Below, one piece after another: positions 47,127-57,000 of a stretch of DNA of 64,000 nt. How positions within the stretch are numbered: position 1 is the stretch's first letter; every line of letters begins with the position of its first letter. This DNA is from Planctomycetota bacterium. Its GTDB lineage: Bacteria > Planctomycetota > JAJSAM01 > JAJVHW01. The position numbers and the translations under genes were made by a program. Under the pieces are notes generated by a model. That model searched no databases. It saw only the letters and a list, made by a program, of their open reading frames with translations, and was not told the DNA's origin. The DNA lies in NCBI GenBank assembly GCA_024280885.1, contig JAJRPF010000048.1:248001-312000 (forward strand), written 5' to 3'.

Positions 47127-49502
47127 TCAATCTGCCTCTTTCGTGCGGATCAAATCCTCGATCGGACGGTCGCCGTCGAGGTCGAAGACGTACGCTCCGT
47201 CGTGGCGCCAGAAGATGCGACCGTTCCATTGCGCCACGTCGCGCCCGTGGTAACGGTCGGCGCCGGCGCGATCGACGAAGAGCGCGAACGAGTGCCCGCC
47301 GTGGTAGTTATTCGAATTCGCCTTCGCGGGCAGGTCGGCGTACGTGTCGTCGCCCGCGTCGTCGATGAAGATGACCACTCCGTTGTGCGCAGCCGATGCC
47401 AGCGAGAATCCGCGCGTCTGATAGCGATCGTCGCCGCCCCGGTCACGGAAGAACACCGACGTCTCGTCCCAGGACAGTCCCTGCGCGACGGAAGCGTGTG
47501 ATTGATAGAGATCATCGCCGCCGCCGTCGATAAACGTCGCTGCCGCTTGATGCGCTGCGTAGCCCTGCGCGTAGCGCGAGCCGATGTAGCGATCGTCGCC
47601 CTCGTCGTCGCGCAAGATTCCCCACGCGAAGAAGTAGGCACCGCCCTGACTGAAATTGCCGGCCTCGAAGACGTCGTCGCCACCGCGATCGTGCAAGATG
47701 CCGATGCCGCCGGACGTGACGCGACGGAAGCCGTATCCGACTCCCTGGGCCCAGCCGCTGAAGACGCCGTCCTCGCCGTACTCGCTGCGATAGAGCCCCG
47801 TGCATGCGTAGCGGTCGTCGCCGCCGGAGTCGAGTAGCGCGCCCACGCCGCCCGCGAGACCAACGCCCTGGCTGAAGCGATCCGCCGTGTAGGTGTCATC
47901 GCCGTCCGCGTCTGCGAGCGTCGCGCCACCCACGAGCGCAACGCCCTGGCATGCCTCGCGCCCGCGATACGTGTCGCGCCCACGCGCGTCCTGCAACAAG
48001 CCCACACCGGCCACCGCGGCCCCCTGGCTCCATTGGCGTGCGAGGTATTGATCGTCGCCCGCGAGATCCTGGAGGATGCCGATGCCTCCGAGCGCCGCGC
48101 CTTGCGCGAACGGCGCGGTGGCCCCGTACAGGTCGTCTCCCGCGACGTCGATGTTGATCGAGAGGACGTGGTCGAGGTCGGCTCGACCAGCGGTGTCCAG
48201 GTAGGTGTCGTTGCCCCGCGCATCGAGACGGAAGAGGCAGCGCTGGGTGTGACGCTGATTGCCGCCGCCCCAGATCTCGATGCGACCCGCAGCCGTGTCG
48301 CGCGACGCGAGCAAACCGTCGCGGCCGTCCTTGGCAACCATCCTGCACAACTCCGGCACGTGCGCGTCCACGAACGATCGGACCTCCGCGGCAGCGCGCG
48401 CGAGTCCCTCGCGATCCACGCGCTTCAACAGATCGATGGTGCGACGGTTCGTGCGTTCGCGCTCGATGTCCTCGTCGCCGTAGAGGTACTCGCCCTCGAC
48501 GAACGCGCGCTCGGTGAGTGCGGACAAGTTCGTCGTCAGCCACGTCCGTTCGTCCGGCGTCCAATCGGTCAGGTGCTCTCGAAGCCACGTTGCGCGCGCA
48601 CCCAGGAACGACTCGATGACGTCGAGTTCCGCGTCCCAGTCGTCGCCGGCAGGAGGGATCTTCTCCGCCGCGATGGGGAGTGCGCTCAGGCCTGCGCTGA
48701 TTGCGACGGGAGTGAGCGGATCGCGATCGAGCCGCGCCAGGAGGAGATCCGCGAGTCGCTCCTGCCCCGCGGTGTGGAGTTGCGCCACGACGGTCTCGCG
48801 CAGGCGAAAGACGTCCTGTACAGAGAAGCGCTTGCGGTGACGAGCGTGGGTGTCGGCCAAGCGATCTGCACCATCATCGAGTTTCAGTGCAGCCGCGACC
48901 CATGCATCGATCTCGGGATCGCGGATGTCCGCGCCAAACTCGGCCGCGTCGAACCAATCTGCGGGCGTCGGGATCCGCGCGAACGAAGGCGGGCTGCGGC
49001 CGAGCCAGAACTCTACGTCCGTCGCTCCGGAGTCCGCGCGGTAGTAGGTCAGCGTTGTCCGTGTGTCGGGCTCCATGCGCAGCAGGACGTCGCGCAACTG
49101 CGTGACGAGTTCCGCGTGTGGGCCGTCGAGAGTCGTGCCGCCGAACGCGACAATGACGTCGCCGTCGACGAGCCCCGCCAACGCGAGAGCCTGCCCCGGC
49201 TGCACTCCGGCGACACGCACGCCCTGCGTGAAACCCGACTCTGCCGGAACGGCGGCGTAGCCGGTGAAGCCGGTCCCGAGTGCCGGTCGATCGTCGTCCG
49301 ACGGATTGAAGGGGAGCACGCGATCGGCCCATGGGGCTCGTTCATGTCGAGCATCGTGATCAGCCACAGGGAGATCCGGCGACTCCGTCGCTGTCGGCGC
49401 GGACGCGTGCGCTGTCGGGTCCGCCGCGGGCTCTGCACTCCTCGGCGAAGAACACCCGGTCGCGATGAGGACGGTCGTCAGCACGAGTAAACGGACTCTC
49501 AT
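47127..49502 (-). CDS. Lipoprotein with PDZ domain and GGDDxY repeat beta-solenoid
   Basis: A 791-residue lipoprotein (MRVRLLVLTTVLIATGC, lipobox IATGC). A PDZ-like domain at about 70-160 (GVRVAGVQPGQALALAGLVDGDVIVAFGG) is followed by a helical region and then about eleven repeats of 20-40 residues, each centred on D-x-G-G-D-D-x-Y followed by QG and a Gly-rich strand, e.g. GIGILQDLAGDDQYLARQWSQGAAV and GGIGILHDRGGDDVFEAGNFSQGG. The pattern is that of a beta-solenoid whose acidic turns may bind calcium, though it is not the RTX nonapeptide. The function is unknown; a surface-exposed processing or adhesion protein is plausible. The start was set at the lipoprotein signal, not at the longer frame. 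Confidence 0.8.
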   Translation of the reverse strand: MRVRLLVLTTVLIATGCSSPRSAEPAADPTAHASAPTATESPDLPVADHDARHERAPWADRVLPFNPSDDDRPALGTGFTGYAAVPAESGFTQGVRVAGVQPGQALALAGLVDGDVIVAFGGTTLDGPHAELVTQLRDVLLRMEPDTRTTLTYYRADSGATDVEFWLGRSPPSFARIPTPADWFDAAEFGADIRDPEIDAWVAAALKLDDGADRLADTHARHRKRFSVQDVFRLRETVVAQLHTAGQERLADLLLARLDRDPLTPVAISAGLSALPIAAEKIPPAGDDWDAELDVIESFLGARATWLREHLTDWTPDERTWLTTNLSALTERAFVEGEYLYGDEDIERERTNRRTIDLLKRVDREGLARAAAEVRSFVDAHVPELCRMVAKDGRDGLLASRDTAAGRIEIWGGGNQRHTQRCLFRLDARGNDTYLDTAGRADLDHVLSINIDVAGDDLYGATAPFAQGAALGGIGILQDLAGDDQYLARQWSQGAAVAGVGLLQDARGRDTYRGREACQGVALVGGATLADADGDDTYTADRFSQGVGLAGGVGALLDSGGDDRYACTGLYRSEYGEDGVFSGWAQGVGYGFRRVTSGGIGILHDRGGDDVFEAGNFSQGGAYFFAWGILRDDEGDDRYIGSRYAQGYAAHQAAATFIDGGGDDLYQSHASVAQGLSWDETSVFFRDRGGDDRYQTRGFSLASAAHNGVVIFIDDAGDDTYADLPAKANSNNYHGGHSFALFVDRAGADRYHGRDVAQWNGRIFWRHDGAYVFDLDGDRPIEDLIRTKEAD

Positions 49503-49584
49503 CCCGGCACCATAACAACGCGGGCAGCGTGGACGGCGGGTTGAAAACGTTGCGGTGAGACGGCGAGCGTGCCAACGTCCGCGC

Positions 49585-50847
49585 GTGAGTTCCATTCCCC
49601 CCTTCGACGTGACCGACGCCCAGGTCCGTGCCGCCGTCGCCGCGTTCGGGTCCCCGCTCTACGTCTACGACGAAGCCACACTGCGTGCGCGCGCCCGCGC
49701 CGTCGCTTCGTTCGGCGGGCCGTTCGGGTTCACCCCGCGCTTTGCCGTGAAGGCCAATCCATCGCGCGGCGTGCTGCGGCTGTTCCACGACGAGGGCTTG
49801 CACTTCGACGCGAGTACGGTCTTCGAGGCACAGCGCGTGATCGCAGCCGGCCTGCCCGCGGCGTCCGTTCAGATCACCGCCCAGATTCTCGTGGATGGCT
49901 TCGCGGATCTCGCCCGCGACGGAGTGCGTCTGACGGCGTGTTCCCTGCGACAGCTCGAGCAGATCGGTGCCGCCCTGCCCGGCACGGAGATTGGCGTGCG
50001 GATTAACCCGGGCGAGGGGACCGGACACAACAATCGGACCAACGTCGCAGGGCCCGACGCGAGTTTCGGGATCTGGCACGAACATCTCGCCGAGGCTCAG
50101 GCGATCGCGAGCCGCCACCGGCTGCGTATCCGCTGGCTCCATCACCACGTCGGCTCCGGTGGTGACCCGCACAAGTGGGCGGTGATCGCAGCCGTCACGC
50201 TGGGCTTCCTCGCGATCTTCCCCGACGCCGACCGCGTGAATCTGGGGGGTGGCTTCAAGGTCGGGCGCATGCCCGGCGAAACCGAGAGCGACCTCGAACA
50301 GGCAGCGTGCGAAGCGCATGCTCTTCTGCGCGAGATCGCCGCAGACAGCGGTCGGGAGTTGCATCTCGAGATCGAGCCCGGAAGTTGGCTCACCGCGCTC
50401 GCAGGCGTGATCGTCGGGACCGCCCACGATGTCGTCTCCACGGGCTCCGACGGACATACATTCGTGCGTTCTGATGTCGGACTCAGCGAGATCCTGCGGC
50501 CTTCGATGTATGGCGCGCAGCATCCCATGCGCTTCGTCGCCGCTACTCCGTCGCGGGCGCTCGGCGAGCCTGAGCCACTCCTGATCGTCGGGCCGTGCTG
50601 CGAGTCCGGCGATCTGCTGACTCCTGCGGACGGCGACCCCGAGGCCCTTGCGCCCAGGCGGCTTGCGCGTCCCCGCGCGGGTGATCTCCTGGTGGTCGGA
50701 GCCGCGGGCGCGTATTGCGCAGCCATGGCCGCGCGGAACTACAATTCGATCCCCGTGGCGCCCGAGTTGCTCCTCTCCGAGCGTGGGGAATTCGTCGAGC
50801 TCCGGCGGCGACAGTGTCTCGACGACGTTCTCCGCGACGAATGCTGA
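49585..50847 (+). CDS. lysA: Diaminopimelate decarboxylase-type PLP enzyme
   Basis: A 420-residue fold-III PLP decarboxylase. It opens with FGSPLYVYDEATLRARARA, has the Schiff-base Lys near residue 56 (PRFAVKANPSRGVLRLF), FDASTVFEAQRVI, HVGSGGD, the phosphate-binding VNLGGGF and EPGSWL, and the C-terminal partner-subunit motif GPCCESGDLL with catalytic Cys, then GAYCAAMAARNYNS. It converts meso-diaminopimelate to lysine. Ornithine/carboxynorspermidine decarboxylases share the fold, but the CESGD and GAY motifs fit LysA. A GTG start at 49585 gives a family-like N terminus; another at 49555 would add 10 residues. It is divergent from the GGDD lipoprotein. TGAGGATC repeats cover its stop. Confidence 0.88.
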   Translation: MSSIPPFDVTDAQVRAAVAAFGSPLYVYDEATLRARARAVASFGGPFGFTPRFAVKANPSRGVLRLFHDEGLHFDASTVFEAQRVIAAGLPAASVQITAQILVDGFADLARDGVRLTACSLRQLEQIGAALPGTEIGVRINPGEGTGHNNRTNVAGPDASFGIWHEHLAEAQAIASRHRLRIRWLHHHVGSGGDPHKWAVIAAVTLGFLAIFPDADRVNLGGGFKVGRMPGETESDLEQAACEAHALLREIAADSGRELHLEIEPGSWLTALAGVIVGTAHDVVSTGSDGHTFVRSDVGLSEILRPSMYGAQHPMRFVAATPSRALGEPEPLLIVGPCCESGDLLTPADGDPEALAPRRLARPRAGDLLVVGAAGAYCAAMAARNYNSIPVAPELLLSERGEFVELRRRQCLDDVLRDEC

Positions 50848-50865
50848 GGATCTGAGGATCTGAGG
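50845..50865 (+). repeat. 8-bp tandem repeat covering the lysA stop codon
   Basis: TGAGGATC occurs twice and TGAGG a third time, beginning exactly at the TGA stop. A similar case is at 53762-53797. Confidence 0.8.
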
Positions 50866-50960
50866 CGCTGCGGTCTGACTGCCCGGAGCGCGCCCGAGCA
50901 GGCTGAGGAGCACCGAGGGCGTGTGTACATCGCGACTCGCGATCATGCCGATAAGCGGGC

Positions 50961-52571
50961 ATGGAATGTCCGCATTGCGGTGCCGAGGGGCTCATGGGCG
51001 CATCAACTTGCGTCTCGTGCGGGAATTCCATGTTCGCGCCGCCCGGCGTCGGAGGAGCAACGCGGCGGCTTGCCTCCACGCCCGCTCCGTGGCAGGATGA
51101 CGGCGCGAACGAGTCCGGCATCGTCGAGCACCACCGCCTCGGTAGTGCTGCGGATGCGCACGCCGCGGATACGCACAGACTTGGGGACGCGCAAAGCGTC
51201 GAAGGCACCCAAGGCGTCGAGAGCGCCGCGGGTCTCGAGGCGCAGAGTGGCCGCCTGGCCCTGGCGGACGACCGGCCGGGCTCGGGCACACACGACCTTC
51301 ACGTTGAGCACGAAGCAGGCTCGCTCTCGTTCGAGAGCCTCGTCCCCTCCGGCGATGACCTCGACTCCGGCGGCCGCAGTTGCGAACTCGTTCTCGACTC
51401 GGATACGGCCTCGCGCCCCTTCCCGGCGACGTCCGAGACCGAGTCTTCACCCGATCTCTCTGCCGCGCTGCCACCCGCCCTGCCGGACCCGGTATCGCTG
51501 CCGAAGCGCCAGGGCGGGTCGCTCTGCGATATCTGCTTTGGCCCCGCCCCGAACGCGATGACCGGCATGTGTGCTGAGTGCGAGATCCGCGCGGGAGTCT
51601 CGGCAGACGGCGGGACGGGCACTGCTCGTGTCCGCCCGCGGCCAATCAAGCGCCGCAAGAGCGCGGCTCGTCGTGGTCTGGCGGTCGCTGTCGTGGGCGG
51701 ATTGCTCGTCGCCGCCGGCTTCGGAGTGCTCGACTACGTGAAGCGACCGCGGCCGGGCTCTGGCTTGCTCAAGAACGCCGTGGCCAAGTCCGTCGTGGTC
51801 CGACTGGCCATCCCCGACGTGGGCTCGACGCACTTCGAGACGACCATCGACGTGCGTCTGCTGCGCGAGAACCGAAGGTCGCAGCTCGCTTCGAGCCTGT
51901 CACGTGTGTTCGACGTCCAGCAAGTCTCCAACTACGCCGCGAGTGTGACGCTGGACGAGGCGCAGGAGAGTGGCGCCACGATCGTCGTTCGCAGCGTTTC
52001 GACTCTCGCGAGCCAGGACGGCGAGCACGTCACGCGCGACGGCGGAATCCAGCGCATCTACCGATGGGATGGGGACGTCGCTGTCAGCAATCTCCTCGTC
52101 CCGTCGCGCGGGCCCATCGCAGCGGCCGACGGCAGCGAACCGACGCCGGCGCACGACGTGCCGCCCTTCCTTGTCTTCGGCACGACGGGCGCGCCTGCGG
52201 GCGCCCTTGAGCCGGGGGCCGTATGGCGAGCAGACGTGCGATTGCCGTGCGTAGCGCGGCCCGATGGATCGCTCGCGGCACAGCCGTTTACGTGTTCGTT
52301 CGAGTTTGTCGGGCGCCGCGTTGTGGACGCCCGCGACTGCGCGGTCGTGCGTGTGAAGGCCGTCGCGAACGCAGTGCTGGGCTCGGGCTTCGAGCGCTTC
52401 GATGCTGCTTCTGGGACTGTTGCCGGCGCGCTCGCATTCGACGTGGAGACGGGCTTGCTCGTCCGGGCCGAGCTTGATGTGGACACGCGGGTTAGCCGCG
52501 GTGAGCGCGACGACCCTGACGACATCGTGCGCGTCCAGGGAACCATCGCGATCGCCCGCGCGTCGCGCTGA
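50961..52571 (+). CDS. Membrane protein with N-terminal zinc ribbons and a large exposed domain
   Basis: A 536-residue protein. It starts MECPHCGAEGLMGASTCVSCGNSMFAPPG, a zinc ribbon with two CxxC knuckles, followed by about 150 residues of Asp/Ser/Gly-rich disorder. A second zinc-binding segment follows (LCDICFGPAPNAMTGMCAECE), then a basic stretch and a membrane helix at about 237-257 (GLAVAVVGGLLVAAGFGVLDYV). The outer domain of about 270 residues is beta-rich (FETTIDVRLLRENRRSQ, PFTCSFEFVGRRVVDARDCAVVRVKA) and may be a lipocalin-like or DUF-type fold I cannot name. The layout repeats that of the proteins at 6183 and 20479. It is on the same strand as lysA, 113 bp downstream. Confidence 0.75.
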   Translation: MECPHCGAEGLMGASTCVSCGNSMFAPPGVGGATRRLASTPAPWQDDGANESGIVEHHRLGSAADAHAADTHRLGDAQSVEGTQGVESAAGLEAQSGRLALADDRPGSGTHDLHVEHEAGSLSFESLVPSGDDLDSGGRSCELVLDSDTASRPFPATSETESSPDLSAALPPALPDPVSLPKRQGGSLCDICFGPAPNAMTGMCAECEIRAGVSADGGTGTARVRPRPIKRRKSAARRGLAVAVVGGLLVAAGFGVLDYVKRPRPGSGLLKNAVAKSVVVRLAIPDVGSTHFETTIDVRLLRENRRSQLASSLSRVFDVQQVSNYAASVTLDEAQESGATIVVRSVSTLASQDGEHVTRDGGIQRIYRWDGDVAVSNLLVPSRGPIAAADGSEPTPAHDVPPFLVFGTTGAPAGALEPGAVWRADVRLPCVARPDGSLAAQPFTCSFEFVGRRVVDARDCAVVRVKAVANAVLGSGFERFDAASGTVAGALAFDVETGLLVRAELDVDTRVSRGERDDPDDIVRVQGTIAIARASR

Positions 52572-52891
52572 CTCCACCACAGGCCCGTGCACCCCTGACA
52601 CGATGACCGGTTCCGGTCCGTCTCCGCTCGCGCGGGGATGCATCGAGGGCGTGCCCGCTCAAACTCGTGGGCCCGCGCAGGCTCCAGCACCGCGGCCCGT
52701 GTGGTGTGGCGACGTCAAGCCGGGTCGCTGCGCCCAGGCTCCGAGCCTGACAAGCGCGTTCGGACGGCCGAAGCCGCTGGCCGCGATCGCTGCCGGGCGC
52801 GCGAACTCGTGCCGTCTCGATGCCCGGTAGTCCGGCCGATATCAGCTACGATCCGCTCGACCGATGTTCCCCGGCACGGGGCGTGCATCAC
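52572..52891. other. Gene-free stretch
   Basis: I see nothing I can support in these 320 bp beyond the expected promoter of the rhomboid gene. Open frames exist on both strands but have no ribosome-binding site or recognisable product. Confidence 0.5.
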
Positions 52892-53773
52892 ATGACAGCG
52901 ATGATCCCAATCCTCCGTTCGCCCTCCCGCCACGTGTTCGACGAGGCCGTGCTCGTCTTGACGGCGCTCGAGATCCCCTTCGAGAAGGAGAGCGAGGCGG
53001 GCGTCTTCGCGCTCTACGTGAGTGAGCACGACGCGCCGCGGGCGAGCGAAGAACTCGTCGGCTTCATGAACGAGGACCCACTCGTACCGGAGGAACTCGC
53101 CGCGGCCGCGAAGCGCGGGCGACCATGGCCCGGCGCCGTCGTCTACGTCGTCTTGATCTGCGTCGTCTACTACTTCGCCGACCAATGGAGTTTCGGGCTC
53201 GACTGGTTCGGGAGCGGCCTCATTCACGGCGCGGCGATCCGCGATGGCGAGTGGTGGCGCGCCGTCACGGCGCTCACCCTCCACAACGGACTCGATCACA
53301 TCGCGTCCAACGCGGTCTTCGGCGCATTCTTTGGGGCCTTGCTGGCCGAGGCGACCGGCAACGGACTCGGCTGGGGTATCGCCGTACTCTCCGGCTTCCT
53401 CGGCAACCTGGCGCACGTCTTCATCCGGACGGGGAGCCACCGCGCGGTCGGGGCGTCGACAGCCATCTTCGGCGCACTGGGCGCGCTCGCGGCGCACGAG
53501 TTGGTCCGTGGCTGGACCGACACGCGCGACATGGCGCGACGCTGGGCACCGCTCGTGGGGGGCGTCATCCTGCTGGGGTTCCTAGGCGGTGGTGGCGAGA
53601 ACACGGATGTCCTCGCGCATGTCACCGGGTTCATCGCCGGCGCCGGTCTGGGATTCGTGGCGGCACGGACACGAGCCCTCCGTCGAGCGGGCCCGTGGTC
53701 ACAGGCCGCGATGGCCGTCGGCGCGCTGCTCTTCTTGGTGGTCGCCTGGGCCTTCGCATTCGCGGCGGCGTGA
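52892..53773 (+). CDS. Rhomboid-family intramembrane serine protease
   Basis: A 293-residue membrane protease. A soluble N-terminal domain of about 75 residues (FDEAVLVLTALEIPFEKES..GVFALYVSEHDAPRASEELVGF) precedes six to seven membrane helices. The rhomboid core is intact: WWRAVTALTLHNGLDHIASNAVFGAFFG (the conserved His/Asn oxyanion region), the active-site Ser near residue 190 in RAVGASTAIFGALGALAAH (GxSxxxFG) and the catalytic His near 243 in DVLAHVTGFIAGAGLG. It cleaves membrane-anchored substrates within the bilayer. ATG 52892 and 52901 are both possible starts; neither has a strong ribosome-binding site. The stop codon lies in a 12-bp tandem repeat. Confidence 0.9.
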   Translation: MTAMIPILRSPSRHVFDEAVLVLTALEIPFEKESEAGVFALYVSEHDAPRASEELVGFMNEDPLVPEELAAAAKRGRPWPGAVVYVVLICVVYYFADQWSFGLDWFGSGLIHGAAIRDGEWWRAVTALTLHNGLDHIASNAVFGAFFGALLAEATGNGLGWGIAVLSGFLGNLAHVFIRTGSHRAVGASTAIFGALGALAAHELVRGWTDTRDMARRWAPLVGGVILLGFLGGGGENTDVLAHVTGFIAGAGLGFVAARTRALRRAGPWSQAAMAVGALLFLVVAWAFAFAAA

Positions 53774-53797
53774 GCGGCGGCGTGAGCGGCGGCGTGA
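53762..53797 (+). repeat. 12-bp tandem triplication covering the rhomboid stop codon
   Basis: GCGGCGGCGTGA occurs three times without a mismatch. The first TGA is the stop codon; because the unit is 12 bp, the other two TGAs are in the same frame, giving three stops in a row. Confidence 0.9.
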
Positions 53798-54024
53798 CTC
53801 GGGCCGCAGGACGCGGGACTCCGGAACGCGCGACTTCGGGCGTGCGACGGGACCGCGCGCCCGAAATCTGAAATGTCGGCGGTCCGCGGGCGATTACGGG
53901 TGCGTTCGGCATGATCGTCAACTGCTGGTGGGCGTCTTTTTTGGAAACTCGGGTGAACCGCGGTCGCCGGGCGTCTGTTGGGAAGGACCTGTTACGCTCC
54001 GGGCGCCTCGGGAGGGATCTCTTC

Positions 54025-57000
54025 ATGCGTAGACTCGTGCCAATTTTGATCGCGCTCGTCCTGCTTGCGATGGGCGTCGTTGTCTTTCTCGTGATGTCCG
54101 GAAGCGACGCGGATCTGGAAGCGACCGGCCCCGAGACGACCGAGGTCGTCGCCGACGGCACTGCCGACGAGGCCGACGACGAGCAGAAGCAGTCGGGGCA
54201 GAAATCCCGCAAGTGGATACCGAAGGGGCTGGGCTCGCTGGTCGGTGTTGTCCGCGAGTACGGCACGGACAAACCGCTCGCCAACGTCGCGGTCACCCTC
54301 GAGGCGGGGCTGCCTGGTCCGAACGAGGTGGTCACCAGCGTGACGGCCGACGACGGCTCGTTCGTGATCGGCGAGGCCATCAACTTCGACCAGTGGACGC
54401 TGCGCGTGAAGGCTCCGGCGCCCATGGCGGAACTCGTGCTGGCGGGCGTCGAGGTCGTGGAAGATCAGCAGACAGACGTCGGCGTTCTCTATGTCACGCC
54501 GTCATACGAGATCCCGGGCATCGTCGTTGACGAGATGGGATTGCCCGTGAAGGGCGCCCTCGTGCGCGTACTACGACCGCGGGCCTCGGGGAGCAAGACC
54601 GACTTCCTGCGGCTGATCCGCGAATTGCCGAACGCGCCGCCGTCCGTGGAGTCCGCGACGACCGACGCGCAGGGTGCGTTCGTGCTGACGCGATTGCCGC
54701 CGGGCCGCTACGACTTCGAACTCTCGGGGCCCGCGCACGCGCTGCGCACGCAACGAGGCGTCGTCGTCTCCCCCGACACCATCTCCCGTCCTCTGCGCTT
54801 CGTGATCATGCGCGGCTACGAGTTGAGCGGACGCGTGGTTCGTCCGGCGGGCGGCAGCGTCGAGGGCATCGGGATCGTCGCGTTCGAACAACCGCGTGGA
54901 GACTCAGGACTCTTCGTGCTGGACAAGCGTTTCGCGACGACCGACGAGACCGGAGCGTTCAAGCTGACTGGTCTTGCCGCCGGCGAGATCATCGTCGTTG
55001 CGACGCCCGAAGGTCGTCCGTTCACGATCCAGGACGACGTCGCGATCCCGGGCACCGACTTCGTCGAGATCGTGCTCTCCGGAGACGCCTGGCTCGAAGG
55101 GCAGATCATGGACGACGATGAGAAGCCCATCGCGGAGGCGGAGATCTACGTCGTGAGCTTCGACAGCGGCAGCCCGTCGGTCGGAAACGCCGTTGCTGAT
55201 GCCGACGGGCGCTACAAGATCGAGGGTCTCGATGTCGGTCCGGTGCAGATGTTCATCGTGCAGGCCGAGGGCTACGCATCGTATCCCGACGACCTCTTCA
55301 AGATGATGCGCGGCGGACGGACGCAGTCATCGCTCACGCTCGTGGCAGGGCGCAACGAACGCGACGTCTCCCTTCTCTCGGGCGGAGTTGTGCGCGGGGT
55401 CGTGCTGGAGCAAGGCACCGACGCGCCCATCAACGGCGCGCGCGTCTCCGTGCTCTCTGTCTCGTCGATGTTCGGCGGCACGCGCGGCGCGACGACCGAC
55501 GCGGAGGGCAAGTTCGAGATCCGTGGGCTGGGACGCGGACCCGCGGTGCTCATGGCGGAGAAGGATGGTTTCTTCCAGCCGGGTGTGACCCCCGAGTCCA
55601 TTGGCATGATGATGATGGGGGCGATGCAAGGCGGTGACCCGAAGCCCGACACCGGGCGCGGCGTCATGATCTCGATCACAGGCGCCGGCGAGGAACTCGA
55701 CCGCGAACTGAAGCTGGCGAAGGGCGGGACTGTGAAGGGCGTGGTCGAGACGCCTGACGGCGAGCCGGTCGCTGGCGCCGAGGTCTCGCTCGTGCGCTCG
55801 GGATCGAGCGGGATGATGGGGCAACTCGTCAATCTCATGGGGAACACGGAGCCGCGCCTGACGGCGGCCGACGGCACGTTCACGATGCCCGGCCCCGCGC
55901 CCGGCCAGAAGGCGAGCATCGTTGCGCGCGCGCAGGGTTGGCTCGAGGGCACGGGCGACGAGCTCGTCGTCGCTCCTGGCGACGTTCTCGAGGGGTTGGT
56001 CATCAGTCTGCGTCAGGGCGCCGTGATCGAGGGCGTCGTCAAGGACGCGGGCGGAAAGCCGGTCTCGGGCGCGCTTGTTCGCTGGACGGAACTGGGCGAG
56101 GGCCGCAACGATTGGGAGATTCGCTGGGCGTTGCAGCGAGCCGATGCAGCCTCGACCGCCGAGGACGGGCGCTTCCGCGTCGAGAGCGTCGAACCGGGTG
56201 GGTTGATCGTGCAGGTCTCGCACCCCGACTTTCCTTCCGTCTCCAACAACGACGTGAAGGTCGAAGATGGCAAGGCTCAGATGCTCGATTTCGCGTTCCC
56301 CGAGACGGCGTCCATCGTGGGCAAGGTCCTGCGTCCGGACGCGACCCCCGCAACAGGTGCCCGCATCGACGTGAGCAAGGACGGTGGCTGGAACACCGCG
56401 GATGACAAGTATGCGCGCGGTCCGTCCGACGTGGTCGTGGGCGCCGACGGCTCGTTCGATGTCTCGGGCTTGGCGCCCGGCACGTACACGCTCTCTGCGC
56501 GCGGCGACGGCTTCGCGCCGACCGCGCCCATCGAGGTGAACACCGGTGGTACGCCTGTGACCCTGCAACTCGCGCAGGCGTTCGTCATTTCGGGGACCGT
56601 GCGCTTCTCTGACGGCACGCCGGCCGCCAGTGTGCGCGTGCAGGCATTGCGGAAGAGCGACGGTGGCAGCAAGAGCGTCGCGAACGAGCAGACCAACGCT
56701 GCGGGGGACTTCATCCTCCGCGACATTCCGGCGGGGACGTACGACCTACAGGTCAACCAGGGGTGGGGTCGCAACGATGGCCCCGGCGTTGTCGAGCGCA
56801 TCCTCGAGGGCGTCCAGGCGGGGCAGGAGGGCGTTTCGATCGAGGTCTCCGCCGGTCTCTCGATCGAGGGCGAAGTCATCCTTGCGAGTGGCGATGCCGC
56901 CCTCGAGGGCTGGGTAAGCGCGAACCGCATCCCGACGCCGGGAGAGCTGAATTCGAAGAGCGTGAACGGGAACGGGATGGTGCAGGAGGGGCGCTTCAAG

